DNA of 64,000 nucleotides from Eumeta japonica (lineage: Eukaryota; Arthropoda; Insecta; Lepidoptera; Psychidae), in assembly GCA_005406025.1 (NCBI GenBank), contig BGZK01000886.1, positions 124,001 through 188,000 on the forward strand, given 5' to 3'. A program made the position numbers and the translations under genes. Positions 1 through 12,221 of the stretch are shown here, piece by piece; position 1 is the first letter of the stretch, and each line of letters begins with the position of its first letter. Below the pieces are notes generated by a model. That model was given only the letters and a program-made list of their open reading frames with translations, searched no databases and was not told the origin of the DNA.

Positions 1-1416
1 GATACACATTATCTTTCCATGAAGAAACAATAATATTCAGAAAATTTGATACATATTTCTCATCATACATAACACTAACTATTTCTACATTTTTATTTTC
101 ACTGTAGTCACTATCAGCAACACAATAGTAGCCTTTTTAAGTCCTGTCAAGTACATTTGGATGCACCTGTACATAAAACTTCTGCGTTAGTTTCCCATCA
201 CATACATATTTTTTAAAGTTTTGCACTCGTGGGACACTTAATTTCAATGATACTATCTTCACAGATCCCATCAGGCGATCCTGCTATCATAGGATGCATT
301 TTAGAAACTATGAGACCACACTTGTTAATTTTTTCCAAGTTTTATACTCACTGTCTTCCTTACTTGATCTTCCAATATTCTGCCCGTTTCATAGCCAATG
401 TGTCAGGGAGTTTTCCACCCATTATTAATGCGATCAGTGTGCCATCATTGGTTTTGCACCGACTGAATTCAAATGCTCGTGAAGCTGTTATTCTGCCATA
501 TCTCAACTCATGCCATAAGGTACTGTCATGTTGGGCTCTTGTTACTTTTCAATATTATAAACATCAGCATCAGACAATGCATTTTTTCCAAAATCTGTCA
601 CAGGACCTTTCTTTATATTTCAGCACCAATGTATGCATAGACAAACTTTCTGTTTGGTCAAAAACATAGTCATTTTGGTATTTTATTACCTCGCAGTTAT
701 TAAGCCTCCTTTTCTTCCCTTCCTCTAGAAACTTTTCAAATACTTCTGTATTTGATGGCAAGCTAGGTTTAGCATTAGACATTTCGCTAGCTGTTAAATA
801 TTTTAGAGTACTTCCAGCCCTGGAAAGTTTGGATTTCATCCAATAGCATTCGACGGATGTACAGGATGGTTCCTCACTCCTGCGATGTATCCACATCAGA
901 AATGCTATAGCATGTTTGCAGCCTCCTTGTGAAGCCACACAATCGTGACATTCTATTGATTTAACTGCCTCTTCCTGTTCGTCCATTATTAAAGTCACGC
1001 TATACAACTTTGCATGGACTTTATGTTCCGGGCAAACTTTACATTTTACTATGCAGATGTCTCCTTCGCGTTTAAGTTGTACATAACTTACAGCATCATC
1101 GCCATAGGATGGTCTGGAGGACCTAAAATAAGAAAAACAATGAATAAATATAAAACAAGACACATTATAAAAAATAAATTCATTACCATAACCTCAAATA
1201 TTAATATGAAATACATTTAATGGTGTTTTAGATCTATTACTTAATTTTTAAAATATTATTTAATGTAGGCATCTAATGTTTTACTTACATGGAAGTTTTG
1301 ACATTTCTAAATTCTGCTGAACAAAAGTCTTTGTTTGATGCCAAAAACTCTCCCAGCATCAACAAGTGGATTCTAGGCAAATTAGTACTGTTTGCCTTAC
1401 TAAATCCTTGTTCCAT
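1..1416 (-). pseudogene. SWIM zinc finger / YqaJ-like nuclease gene, two exons, decayed, runs off the window
   Basis: Exon 1 is 1289-1416: ATG at 1416-1414, 42 codons, then AT followed by a GTAAGT donor. The intron is 1123-1288 and its TTTTAG acceptor precedes position 1122. The junction restores a codon and the frame stays open to 570. Exon 2 carries a SWIM-like motif (CHDC, then GCKH about six residues on, near 930-960), a zinc-binding fold. Downstream, YqaJ-type pieces appear in shifted frames: GRITAS near 495, SPDG near 270, EIKCP near 240. SPDG and ExK resemble the metal-binding residues of lambda-exonuclease-like YqaJ nucleases. SWIM+YqaJ proteins are multicopy in insects and of unclear function. 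Breaks seen: a frameshift at the A-run near 585, TAA at 542-544, a shift near 525, stops near 360 and near 125. The 3' end lies beyond base 1. A sequencing-error explanation is unlikely with this many breaks. Confidence 0.8.
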
Positions 1417-2735
1417 GACTTGCGTAGTTTCACCTTCGTTTTAATAACACTAAATTTAGACTAGGTACTGTTTCAAACGTAATGAAATGGTAATTAAAGC
1501 CACAGGAGTTGTCCAAAGCTACAAGATGTACGCGTTTTTCACAGTGCTCGTAGTGTCGATTTCAACGGTGACGTAATTGGCTCTGATTGGTGTTCAATAT
1601 ATCATGGCGATTTACCGTATTTTGTAGATTTATTTTTTTTTAAATAATTAGTCTTAAAATAATTAATCTCGCTCATAATTAAAATATAAAGGAGTACTTT
1701 GTAATCCATCACTCAAGTATTGTTGAATAAATACATAATTATAGTAATTTTTAGTTACTGTCATCATGCCTATTGCTTAGGATCGAAATATAATTTCCAA
1801 TATGAAAATTCAAAATAATGAAAGTTAGCTTTAATCTCCTGCAGGTTTAAACGTTGTGGGAGAATCTTGTTACCCGACAAAGATTGTTTTTAACTATTCG
1901 TTTTTGTAATAGAAATGTCATCGTTATCCAATATTGTTAAAAATAAACCTATTTGTTTGCGATTGCATTTTCGACGACAACTCTACAGATTTTTATAACG
2001 ATTACCGAAATGAGGCATTATTTGAGGACGAAATTGGTTTGTCTAGGTTGAATCCCCGTTTAATTATTTACAAACCGCGACATCGACGATTTTTCAAAGA
2101 TAAAGTAACAATATATATTTCAAAAGTAATATCCTATAACACCTAATTTGGAAAGAGATAAAAATAATTTGGTTAAATAAAAAATATGAGTTACAAGATG
2201 TATCATCATTCGCCTTAGGTATCACTCGTGTCGAGTCACCCAAATATTTATATATATACTTACTTAAACGCACGTGCTTGCTTAAACTCAATCTAATTAA
2301 AAGACAATTAAACTATTAACCACCAAAGGTATCATACTCGTAGAGAAATAATATCTTACAATATTTTTGCGAATGTTACCAAAGTTTGACGTCGTTTTAT
2401 CATATTACTATTAATTGTAATCTGCGATTTAAATAGATTATAACAATCATCTTAGGACTCCATACTTTAATAAAAATCATCGTCCTTTATCCGTTCTCGA
2501 AAACAAATGTATAAAATTTAAAATTTTGATATTATTTTAACTTTCGATGACGCCTACATGGCTGTAATTAAAAATTAGACCACAACAAAACTTAAGAAGT
2601 TTTTATAAAAAAAAAAAATGCTAAAAATACTATATCTTTTTCTATCTCGATTTTTGAAATTTGCTCACTTTAGCTCGCATACATTATTATTGCATCGCAC
2701 ACGTTTTCCGTCTCATATCATAAGCCCTTTTTTTT
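1417..2735. other. AT-rich gene-free stretch
   Basis: Upstream of the SWIM/YqaJ gene. It contains a 70-codon open frame on the plus strand at 1934-2146 (acidic then basic, with RLNPRLIIYKPRHRR near its middle) that I cannot match to a family. It may be a transposase-derived crumb or chance. No splice-supported exon, RNA gene or clear repeat was seen. Confidence 0.4.
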
Positions 2736-2739
2736 TCAG

Positions 2740-3000
2740 CAGTAGACGTCCCCCAGCCAACGGCGTGACGTGGAAAAGGTGACGCGTTTTAATCGTTTTA
2801 TCGACGTGACGGCCGGCGCACGGGCCGCGCCGCGATCGACCGCCGATCCAAATATACGCACGTCGACATTCCGATCGGACTAATGACGGGACGCGGGCGC
2901 CGAAGACGCCGTTACGATACGAGCACGCAGTTCGCAGCGCAACGGACACGACTCGAATATTGCAATCGTGCTTCTGCGTGAAGCCCTTGCTCGAAGCTTT
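2740..3000. promoter_or_regulatory. GC/CpG-rich island 1
   Basis: A sharp rise in GC and CpG content within AT-rich DNA, with strings such as GGCCGGCGCACGGGCC near 2810 and CGGGACGCGGGCGCCG near 2886. Several frames are open across it on the minus strand, as expected where stop codons are rare, and none looks like a protein family. This may be a promoter or a conserved non-coding element. Function is not shown by the sequence. Confidence 0.4.
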
Positions 3001-3900
3001 CGTGACATTTGACTGGAGCTTTTGTTCCTACGCGCGGCGGTTTGTATGCAGAGGAGTGTGGCGCTATGCTCGTTTCGAGCTGAACGAATATTAATGATAG
3101 AGCGAATCTTCAGGATGATCTGCACCGATCCGGGTTTGTCGAATACCGCCAAACTTACTCGAAATTAAATACGAGACTACTAATCTCGTTCGCTGACAAC
3201 GAGTGTATTGGCATGAAAACATTTTTTGTCAGTTTTTTTCTAGTACACCGAAAAAGAAACTTTATTAAAAACAAATTGTATCCATTTCAAATGTACCGAC
3301 TTTTTTCTTAATGGTTACGATTTTTAAAGAATTAGATTTAGTAGCATTTCACTTGGGTCAATTTTTATCACTCGATTACAGTGAAATCGTTCGATAGGAG
3401 CTTTCATTTCAGAACGACAAACTTGCACCTTAGACCTTTTGCATTGTCCAGCAGCGAATAACCATTTTCACCAACGGCTAAACTTGTTTTCTGATGTCCA
3501 ATCAAGTGGTCCAACTCGATTTAACCTAAAATCGCATACAGGATAATCCGTTTACTTACATTCCACTTTGAAGACAAAGCTTTTAAGTACTAGCCTTCAC
3601 CGCTAAAACGTAATACGATTATTTCACTGTAGTGGTATAATCGCCCGTTTATATAGATGTATACGAATAAATGAAAGAAAATATCGATTCAATGATTTTA
3701 TCGTTCCATGAGATATCAGACCTAATTGAAGCAACGAGTTTGCTAACGCTTGCCTCCGCGGTTGCCATTGAATAATTCATGTGAAATAATATATATATAT
3801 ATATTAGCGCCAAAACTCATTGCATAGCATTTATAAGTAAAATATACAAGGGTTTCAAAAAATGTGATTACCTACTTAAAATAAAACATCCGTGCGATAA
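3001..3900. other. gene-free stretch
   Basis: Mixed-composition DNA followed by AT-rich DNA with a (TA)n run near 3789-3804. No coding or RNA gene recognised. Confidence 0.4.
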
Positions 3901-3959
3901 ATGCAGGCGGGGAGCCGCAACCTCTACATGGCTGAGAACGTCGGATTTTCATTTCTTCT

Positions 3960-4300
3960 TTAAAGTGGGGAAATAAACGGGATCTTTTCTCTGGTCACAC
4001 GCACTTGCCGGCCGACGATTCATCGAGACCTACGATTAGGGTGACGAGCGTGGCGACTGGTGGGGGTTGAGTTCAGATACGCCAAGATGGCAGCCATGCG
4101 CGGCCGGATGCAGGTAATTGCTTTCGCGGAACGGCCGGCCGCCCTGCCCGCGCGCCGCGCGCGCCTTACTCGCACAGATCGACGAAACCGCCGCGCTCCG
4201 CAATTAGACGGCCCGCGGCCGCCTCCTAATGGCCCCACGAAAAGCGCCGCCCCCCCTACCCCCGCGACTACCCCGCAACGCAACGATAAAAGCCGTAACA
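3960..4300. promoter_or_regulatory. GC/CpG-rich island 2 with a possible plus-strand first exon
   Basis: GC-rich segment with GGCCGGCCGCCC near 4130 and a C-rich run near 4235-4265. On the plus strand, AAGATGGC (4084-4091, a YY1-like core in either orientation) overlaps an ATG. Nine codons later comes CAG followed by GTAATTG at about 4112-4118, a plausible splice donor. This could be a first coding exon or 5' UTR, but no downstream exon could be tied to it. The frames open through the island are probably a by-product of GC content. Confidence 0.3.
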
Positions 4301-4443
4301 TGAGCAATCTACATACAATGTTAAAATTAATCTGTGCCGATGTTCACTCTACATTATACGGATTTAAAAACAATATCAGTGCCTCAAGCTTTTAAAATTA
4401 ATATTTTACATTTTGAAAATAGGTATTTATATCCGTCTTAAAA

Positions 4444-4540
4444 CTTGCCTAAAAGTATATAAGTTATATACTTATAGGCAAGTATATAACTTATATACTA
4501 AAGGCAGGTATATAACTTATATACTTATAGACATTATTTA
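4444..4540. repeat. AT palindrome cluster
   Basis: A 39-bp near-perfect palindrome at 4444-4482 (CTTGCCT at one end, AGGCAAG at the other, core of AGTATATAAGTTATATACT type). It is followed by two further imperfect copies of the core to about 4535. The arms could extrude as a cruciform, or mark a small inverted-repeat element or recombination product. Confidence 0.75.
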
Positions 4541-4853
4541 TATTTATATATATATAATTAATAATTATTATAATAAATATAATTTACATTAATTACACGA
4601 TTTACCGGTTCACCTCTTTTTATTTATCCGTTTGTTCTATCTTTTTAGTTTTGGTTGTCCTCATGTTCAATAATAATCCTGATTTTATTCATTTCAGCTA
4701 GTGCGCTGGTGTTACACAATGTTTTCCCTGATAAATTTATGTTGTGTAATCAGTTATGCCCACGAGACCGGTAAAAATGTCGGTCTACCCTCCCATAGAT
4801 TCCGGAATAGAAGTATAAAGCTAAATCATATGGGGTACGCCTGGCGCCCAACA

Positions 4854-5126
4854 GTAGTCGGTACGTTACTAACAAAGTATTTGTGTGCTACCTCCTGTCA
4901 TTCAACTCCTCTGCACATACCCCACCTTAAGCTTGGGTAGTTTTACCAAGGCCTTAATCACCAGTACCACAATCATGTAAGGTTGGTTTGGCTTCGGGGA
5001 GATGTTGATCAATGTAACCCAAAGTCTTCTGGGTTGGGTTACATCGTTTCGTTACAGCGGTTGGTACGTTACTGACAGTATATTTTTTGCCACCCCCTGT
5101 TATTCTGCTGCGTATTTAACCCGCCA
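4854..5126. repeat. diverged direct repeat pair, about 72 bp each
   Basis: Units at 4854-4925 and 5055-5126 share GGTACGTTACT, a variable T-rich part, and CACCCCCTGT or CTACCTCCTGT. By eye they are roughly three-quarters identical. Between them, 5014-5047 has a short hairpin (TGTAACCCA against TGGGTTACA). The segment looks repeat-derived. The minus-strand frame continuing at 5100-5336 (78 codons) is unrecognised. Confidence 0.5.
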
Positions 5127-5129
5127 TGA

Positions 5130-8100
5130 ACTCCTGTAGTTATCAGCATCTTGGACATCATCCAGATCTAGAGTACTCGTGAAGACAAATCTAAAAAGCC
5201 CTAACTTGATGGGATTACCATGTTTCATTACAGAGATTCTGTGGCCAACTTCCGATTCCATGATTCCATGAGCTGATCTGTAGCTCGATCTTGCATTGTC
5301 ACCGAACTTATGTAAGTATGCTAAGTTTCTACGCAATCACATACCAGGAAGTGGTTAAAAAATGGTTTGCAAACCTTGAAATCATACACAACTTACTTAC
5401 ATACGAACATTACAAGTTAATAAAAAGCTTTTAAAAAAAAATAAGTACACTTGTTTAAACGCATAAAAAATAATGCATCTGTTGGTCTGTGCCGTATATT
5501 ATTTTACTGCAAATAATCTAGTAAGTGAATATTTATTATAAAATGAACAGATCTGGTTTCGTGTTTAACATTTAGGATACTTAATACTTAACGACCTTGC
5601 GAAATCGACATTGGTAAATGACTAACAATACATTACGAAATTATGAATTACAACGAACCGAAATTATTTTATTATTATAGTATTTTGTTATAAGTAGGTA
5701 CATTTTAACAGGTAGGTAATTTTTCTCTAATCCATGAAGTTGATATCACATTCAGTTTTAAGTTCGAAAAAGGTGTCATGTAGTATATATATAACCTGTA
5801 AGTGTTATAAAAAATAACGCTAATAAGACATATCTTTTCATTTTTATTCCACGAATTTCGGCAGCCGTAAAATTCTTATTAATTGTAAAATTTTACGCCA
5901 TCTTCTAACTATCTATCTATTGGTGGCAGATTTTTCGACTCGACTTTCTAAAATCTTTCTTCCATAACTCACAGGTATAGGAATTTATAAATTGAATGAT
6001 ATAACCAAAGATAATTATTATTTGTTAAAACAATAACAAACTAACGAACACTTAACATTTAGACAGAATAATAAAATAAAACGCGGGCGCGTAAATTTAT
6101 TTGAAGTAAATATATTATTTTGCCTCTTCATAACATTGTTTTCGATAGTGTCAGAAAGATCATACTAAGTGGAAACCTATGATCTTTGTTAATCCCTGTG
6201 CTGAAAATTAGGTATCAGCGAATGTTATCTTACTTTCGAAAATAAAGACGACATAATCTAAGAAGATGTGTTCACCTATTCTCCAAAAATTTTTTTTTCA
6301 ACACATGACTTAATAAGTATTCTGATAAACTGTTATGAAAGAAATCTTTTCAAAGGCATCTAAAACAAATCACTAATGAAAATCTGAAAACCTTGCAGGT
6401 TATTCCTAAAACTTCCCGCTGGATATTTATCCACGTGGACTTGAACTCCTCGAGCTCAAAAACGTAGTTCCCTCAAAGATTAGAAACTTATCTTTAATTT
6501 TTTAAACTCAAACATTCGAAAAAATTGTTAATCTTATATACCATTCTTGAAACTTTTTGCAACTATCGAGCTCAACGTCTCCAGAAATACAACTAGTAGT
6601 AAATTTTTGAGTTTGAACTTAATTTTTTTTCCAAGAGAGGCTTAAGAGCATTTTCAAACACTGAACTCAAAAATTTGACTTTAATACGTTTTTTGCTCTT
6701 CGAGTGCAAACGTCTAAAATTTAAATAAAACGCTATTTTTTTTTTATACTGAGATATCTATCGAATGCGTTGTTTAAATTTAATTAATTTTGCGGCATCC
6801 AACGCTGTTTTTAAGCAAAGAAAGTTAACGGATACTAAACATCCACCAAGAACTTTAGAAGTTATTTTGTAAAAACTCTTTTTTGTAAAATTTTGATAAA
6901 AAATTAACTATATCTCTCGATATACAAACTTATCAGTAGGGTAGTTTAAGTAACATAAAAAAAATCCTTTTGGATAATTTTTTTCAACATAGTGTCATCA
7001 CGCGGAAAATGGTTAAAATAGATACCTACTCGTAGTACCCTAAACATTTTATATCGATCGCTCGTGGATAAGTGTATATAGAGAAGGTGAAAAGTTAGGA
7101 GTTAATCTATTCTTGGTGCTCAGTACATTGACAAGGGAAAAACGATCAGTAGAGAATTTTAAGTGTGATCAATAAAAAGTATTCCAGTGGTTCCTAGACC
7201 TACTCAAAAGTTATAGCAGATTGGAAATAAAAAAAAAACCAGTTTAATCAATTCGTATAAGAAACATCATTATCGAATCATTTTAAAAGCACATTTTAAA
7301 TATTAACTTACAAGCCACTCGCTAATTTTTGAAGACCGAGTTTGAAAGTAGCAAAAATTTTCTGGAATGGCCTATAAGGTTAACTGTTTTGTCAAATGTT
7401 TGAACTCTAAAAGCTTAAAGATATGTCTTTGAGCCTTGAGACAACTTTTTGAGCGTAAGGTATTTTGAACTTAATGTATTTTTGAACTTAAGGATTTCAA
7501 AAACACATCAATTGATAACATGGCAGGAAGTTTTAGAGATGTCCTGCAGGATCAACGGATTTTTTTTTAACTAAAATATATTTAACGTTAAAGTGTTGTC
7601 TTTACATGTCAGAATATAATGGAACATAGGCTCGAACCTTCTGTTTATTATCAATGTCTCCTTTTTTTTTTATCTCAATCCTCAAACCCTAAAGAATTGA
7701 ATGTAATTGGCTTGTATTTTTTTTAAATAAGCCTTTATTTCTGATTCATTTTACCTTTATTGTCGATTCCTATCGTTAGAGACTATTTATTTATGAGTTG
7801 TGTAAAATACTCGGTGTGTCGCACGTATCGCGCGCGCTCGTATGTGTAGAGCGAGCCTTTTTGTATATTTTTTTTGGACGAAGCAAAAAAAAAGATGGTT
7901 AATTTTCGTACAGAGCTGTGGACGAGCGCTCTGTTTGAAATACTTTTATTGTTAAATTTATTCCAAACTGATTTTCGATTGGAAATCAACATCGAAATCG
8001 AGGACGGTGTTTGAGATAAAAATAAAAAATTTATTAGTTCACCCTAATGGACGTAGCTTGTACAAAATAAATGAACACAGCTTCTGATTCCTTTACGCGC

Positions 8101-8229
8101 CTAGAAACAAAAGTCGATATGAAAAGGTACAATAAAATAGTTGACATTAATTTTTTGATTGCAAAAATAATATTACTTTGCAATTGATATAAGTTATTAT
8201 TAACGTTATATTCTATATTTTTTCTTAAC
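5130..8229. other. long gene-free AT-rich stretch with degenerate TTTGAACTT-type words
   Basis: No coding gene recognised. From about 6430 to 7510 the DNA is dense in loosely repeated words such as GAGCTCAAA, TTTGAACTT and CTCAAAAATT in both orientations, suggesting an old, diverged low-complexity repeat. Poly-T runs occur near 6740, 7560 and 7665. An open frame at 7783-7992 on the minus strand has no recognisable motif. Confidence 0.4.
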
Positions 8230-8690
8230 CCACGCTTATTACCTATAACAATAGGCAGATTTTCACAAGATAAGGTTTTTGCATGTCTCTCTTGCTTCAC
8301 TAACATCCATCAATTCTCTCATGCAAGCTCGTCGGTTTCGGATGCTTAAAATTTAGCCCTTTTTTAATATGTCACCAATTTGATCTGTATAAGATTTTCT
8401 GTATGGAGTGACCCTTGCCGACCCTTCCATCGTACACATTGGCTCTATAGATTTGTTTTATCAGTCTACTAGTATTCATCCTTTCCAGATGGCCAATCCA
8501 CCGCAACGTACCTATTTCTATTCTAGTCGCTACATCCTTTTTTAAACCACACCGGTCTCTTATATCGCCATTCCTACATCTTCCTTTCAAAGACACTCCA
8601 CACATACTGAGCAAGGATCGCATCTCCACCGCATTCATTATACCTTCATTTTTTTTTCTTCCATACCCAACTTTCACCACCATCAATAAG
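8230..8690 (-). mobile_element. LINE fragment: reverse-transcriptase C-terminus plus 3' UTR
   Basis: The minus-strand reading contains EMRSLLSMCGV, RDRCGLKKDV and LRWIGHLERMN, the C-terminal tail of an endonuclease-type non-LTR retrotransposon ORF. It matches, motif for motif, the C-terminus of the longer copy ending at 41578. The lower part (8230-8370) matches the non-coding end also seen at 14577-14700. Frameshifts break the tail after 8372. A 5'-truncated dead copy is the simplest reading. The clade is not assigned; RTE-like is possible. Confidence 0.8.
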
Positions 8691-8699
8691 CGTATATAA

Positions 8700-9500
8700 T
8701 TTATGATTGATTCATAGATTATAAACTGACAATAATTACATGATTCTGCAAATAAGTCTTACTTTTCGTTAAAAATGTTAGCGTTATAATTAAATATCAT
8801 TTGTTTACATGATTGTAATGTTTGTTAATCACCATGTTATTTGCTCTATATTCTCTATATTCCAATTTGGAATCAAGTTAGGTTCTGAAGTTTTGAAAAT
8901 AAATAGAAGAAACTTTTAAATATTTATATATTTTCTTTAATAATCTTTAAAGTATTTATTTTAAGATTACATAAGAAATAAGTTCGTATTTCTCATAACA
9001 TAATTGTCATTCGATATGTTACAGAACGCACTTGACCAAAAAATTCTTTAAATTTTGTAACTGGCCTCTAAAAATTTAGTCGCTTAACTCGGTATATACA
9101 CAAATGTCAAATGCCAAATGTCAACTTTTTTCCACCAGCAGATTCTCAGCAAACAGGCCACAGCGGACGGAGACGCGAACTCGAGAGCTTTTTTATCAAC
9201 TATACGGAACCAACTGTTTCTAAACATCTCGAGATAGAAAATTTTGCGTCCATTTAGTGGCCACATTAATATGTCGAATCGGACGACGATTCCGCAAAAT
9301 TCCGAGAACGGTCGAGGTAACGGACGCTAAAAGGGCGCACGACCGAGTAAACAATTCGTAGAAAACATTGGCTGGAAGCATTTTTTTTTATGGCAGGATT
9401 CTGAGTATTGACGTGCAGTTGAAAAACTATATACTTAGATTGATAAATAAATACGTGTTGCACTTTTGTTTCGATTCGAAATAAAGAGGTGAAAAAAGAA
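8700..9500. other. AT-rich gene-free stretch
   Basis: Between the LINE fragment and the mariner. Short minus-strand open frames near 9084-9463 lack motifs and splice support. Nothing else seen. Confidence 0.35.
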
Positions 9501-10383
9501 AATTCAGGTCGACGTAAAAGGTTTTTCGTATTCCATAAGTAGAATGTTGCAGTGAAATCTCATTGGTTGTGCTGTTTGTATCTGGCTAGATTTGATGCTC
9601 GTAAGTAAATGACATTTAAAAAAAAGAAAAATAAAGGGTAAAAACGGTGTTCAGCCATTTTTCTATTGCTTTTCTGTCCACCAAAACGAGTGAATCTAAC
9701 GTAGAAATTCAATACATTTTGAAGTTTTATTATTGAAAAAGGAAAATGCGATACAAGCCGCGACAAAACTTAATGACGTTTATGGATCTAATGCAGTGTC
9801 AGTAATAGTAGCACAAAACTAATTCAAGCGTTTTCAGTCCGATAATTTGAGATGTCAAAGATGAACCTCGCTCTGGTCGACATGTTACGGATAAAATCAA
9901 TGCCATTTTAGAAAAAGTAGAGCAAGATCGGTACATTAGTTCTTACGATATAGCTGAAGAGCTGCGTATTGCCCACAAAACAATTTTGAACCATTTTAAA
10001 AAAGCTGGATATACAAAAAAGTTCGATACTTGGGTCCCCCGTACGAGCTCACTGAAAGAAATCTAATGAATCGTGTACTCGTTTACGAGTCTCTATTGAA
10101 ACATAATGAAACCAAACAGTTTTTGAAAAAAAATAATCACTGATGATAAAAAAATGAATTACCTACGACAAGAACGTGTGAAACAGGTCATGGTCAACAG
10201 GAAAACAAATTCCACAGACTGTAGCGAAACCCGGATTAACTTGCAATAAGTTGATACAATTTGTATGGTGAGATTGGAAGGGCATTATCCATTGTGAGGT
10301 TTTACCGCCGAACACAATCATCAAATCGTATTTCTACTGTCAACAGTTGATTAGAGTCAAGCAAACGGTGGAGAAAAAAAATC

Positions 10384-10710
10384 CAGTTTTTAAAACTAAG
10401 AAACACGGCTTTAATGATAAATCAAATCAAAAAGTAAAAAATAATTCTAATATGGGAATAAAATAATGAACGAAAAATATCTGTATTATTGTGAAAAAAA
10501 GCGTGGGGTGCTTTGTATATCTTTAGTACCATTTTTAAATTAATCGTACCGATCGAATATTTTCGAGAGCTAATTTATCGAGCACCCCACGTTTTTTCAC
10601 AAAAAAACTAATATTTTTCGTTCATTATTTTATTTTTATATTAAGAATTATTGTTCACTTTATAGTCCAATTTATCATTAAAGCGTGTTTTATAGTTTTT
10701 TTTTAAACTA
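10384..10710. repeat. foldback / MITE-like element
   Basis: Two arms of about 128 bp, at 10384-10512 and 10580-10710, are inverted copies of each other. Shared blocks are CTTTAATGATAAAT, AAATAATGAACGAAAAATAT, and CGTGGGGTGCT against AGCACCCCACG. The loop is about 67 bp. Arm identity by eye is above 80 percent. There is no coding capacity, consistent with a non-autonomous foldback transposon inserted into the mariner. Confidence 0.8.
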
Positions 10711-11819
10711 TATTTTATTTCCTATGTCTTTAGTCTCAAAACGATATCAATAATATTTATAACCAAGAGCCTTGACTTTCTAATATCTTACGTGTAGCAA
10801 TTAATTCAAGTTCATATCATTCACGTCATTCAAGGTTTCACGTAACCTTTCCATTTGATCTGACGCATCACTATTACAGTACAACGCGCGTTACTCTGCC
10901 GCTGTGAAGTTCGTCACGAAAGCGGAGCAATGGCGTAAAATAGGAACGCGCCGGAGAAGCAAGGTTTGGGGAGCGTAATACCTGTGCATCATACCATTCG
11001 CCAATTAACGCCATATAACCAATTCAGAGCGAAAAAAATTCGTGCGTTGTACTGTACATGGAACTTTCCCTGTTAACTTTAAGCAGTCAAGTGCTTCTAT
11101 TTAAATTCCATTTAGTGATCATCCGCGACTTAGAGCTACATAAGTCTGTCCGGCAGCAAACAACCGAGAACCAGATAAATAACTGCATAATCTACCGTAC
11201 AACCTTGTATTGACGAACTGCGGTTAACGCTAACAACATGACATATTGAAACGACTTCTTGCCATTCATCCCTCGGCACGTTTACATAGGATTACATAGG
11301 ATCGTATCATGTCGTGTTGTACTATATTACTGTATAATATTGGTTTAGGTAAATTCAAAACGAGTGAAAATTTAGAACTCGGCATAAGTTAATGTTGCGC
11401 TGTACAGCGCAATAAGTTGTACAACTTACAGTTGTGACATAGACAAGTTTTTTAAGATTTTTTACTTTTAAATTTTACAAAATTTAAGAAATTCAAGATG
11501 TCTTTCAAAGTTTTTAAAAACTTTACTATATATTTCAAAAATTTTGATTTTTTTTTATTGTTGATTTTTTTGTTTTTCCAAAGTTGTTAAATTTTATAAT
11601 GTTTCAAAAAATTATTTTTTTTTCAAATATTCAGTTTCAAATTTTACAAAGTTTCAGAACATAAAATCTTTTCAAAGTTTTACTAATCACAATATGAAAT
11701 TATTGTATTGCCAACGGTTTTGATTTGACCCTTTAGAATTAATCAAAACCGTGTCCAAAGGAGTCGGTTACAAACACACGCACATACAAGTTAAGCTACA
11801 AGCTAATAAAAGCGTGTTG
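10384..11819. mobile_element. nested insertion inside mariner copy A
   Basis: Comparison with mariner C shows the transposase reading continuous up to about 10380 and resuming at about 11820, so roughly 1.4 kb is foreign. Its left end is a foldback element (separate entry). The middle (about 10710-11440) is unclassified. 11450-11690 is dominated by degenerate TTCAAAGTTTTACAAA-like words. The right end (11755-11819) reads GGTTACAAACACACGC and then TAATAAAAGCGTGTTGAAAA, which looks like a retroposon 3' tail. More than one element may be present. Confidence 0.6.
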
Positions 11820-12221
11820 AAAACGGCCGGAAAAGAGTGTGGTTTTTCACCATCATAACGCCAGACCCCTCACATTTTTATCCACTCTGCAAATATTGAG
11901 AAAGTGTGGTTGGGAATTGTTTATATACCCACCATGTAGCCTTTACCTTGTACCCTTAGATTCTCACCTGTTTCAGTCTCTTCACAATTCTTTAGATAGT
12001 TTTAGGTTAACATCAAGAGGACCGTCAAAACTACTTATTACAGTTTTTTGATCAGAAGTCCCAAAAATTTCTGTAGCAATAGGATTATGTCACTACCTAC
12101 AAAATGGCATATATACATATATATATATATATTTTATAATTACAATTAAATGTACATAAAATATGATGAAAAATTATATTGAATTTGTTTATGAAATAAG
12201 AAAAAACTCTTTTCCCCGAAA

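Larger units (their letters stand above)
9508..12221 (+). mobile_element. mariner transposon copy A, dead, split by an insertion
   Basis: The left end (9508-9539) and right end (about 12189-12221) are imperfect inverted repeats of GGGGAAAAGTTTTTTCGTATTT type. Transposase fragments run 9700-10380 and resume at 11820-12070. Recognisable pieces are TERNLMNRVLVYESLLKHNE near 10058-10117, NARP near 11858 and LTSRG near 12005. The HHD motif of the DD34D catalytic triad reads HHHN here, so the second aspartate is lost, and stops and frameshifts are frequent. It is the same family as copies B (22443-23808) and C (61935-63062). Confidence 0.85.

Noticed and set aside
229..669. 146-codon plus-strand frame
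   Set aside because: Antisense to the YqaJ-like pseudogene, whose motifs are on the minus strand.
5100..5336. Minus-strand 78-codon ORF as a gene
   Set aside because: It overlaps a diverged repeat pair, has no recognisable domain and lacks splice context; left as unrecognised.
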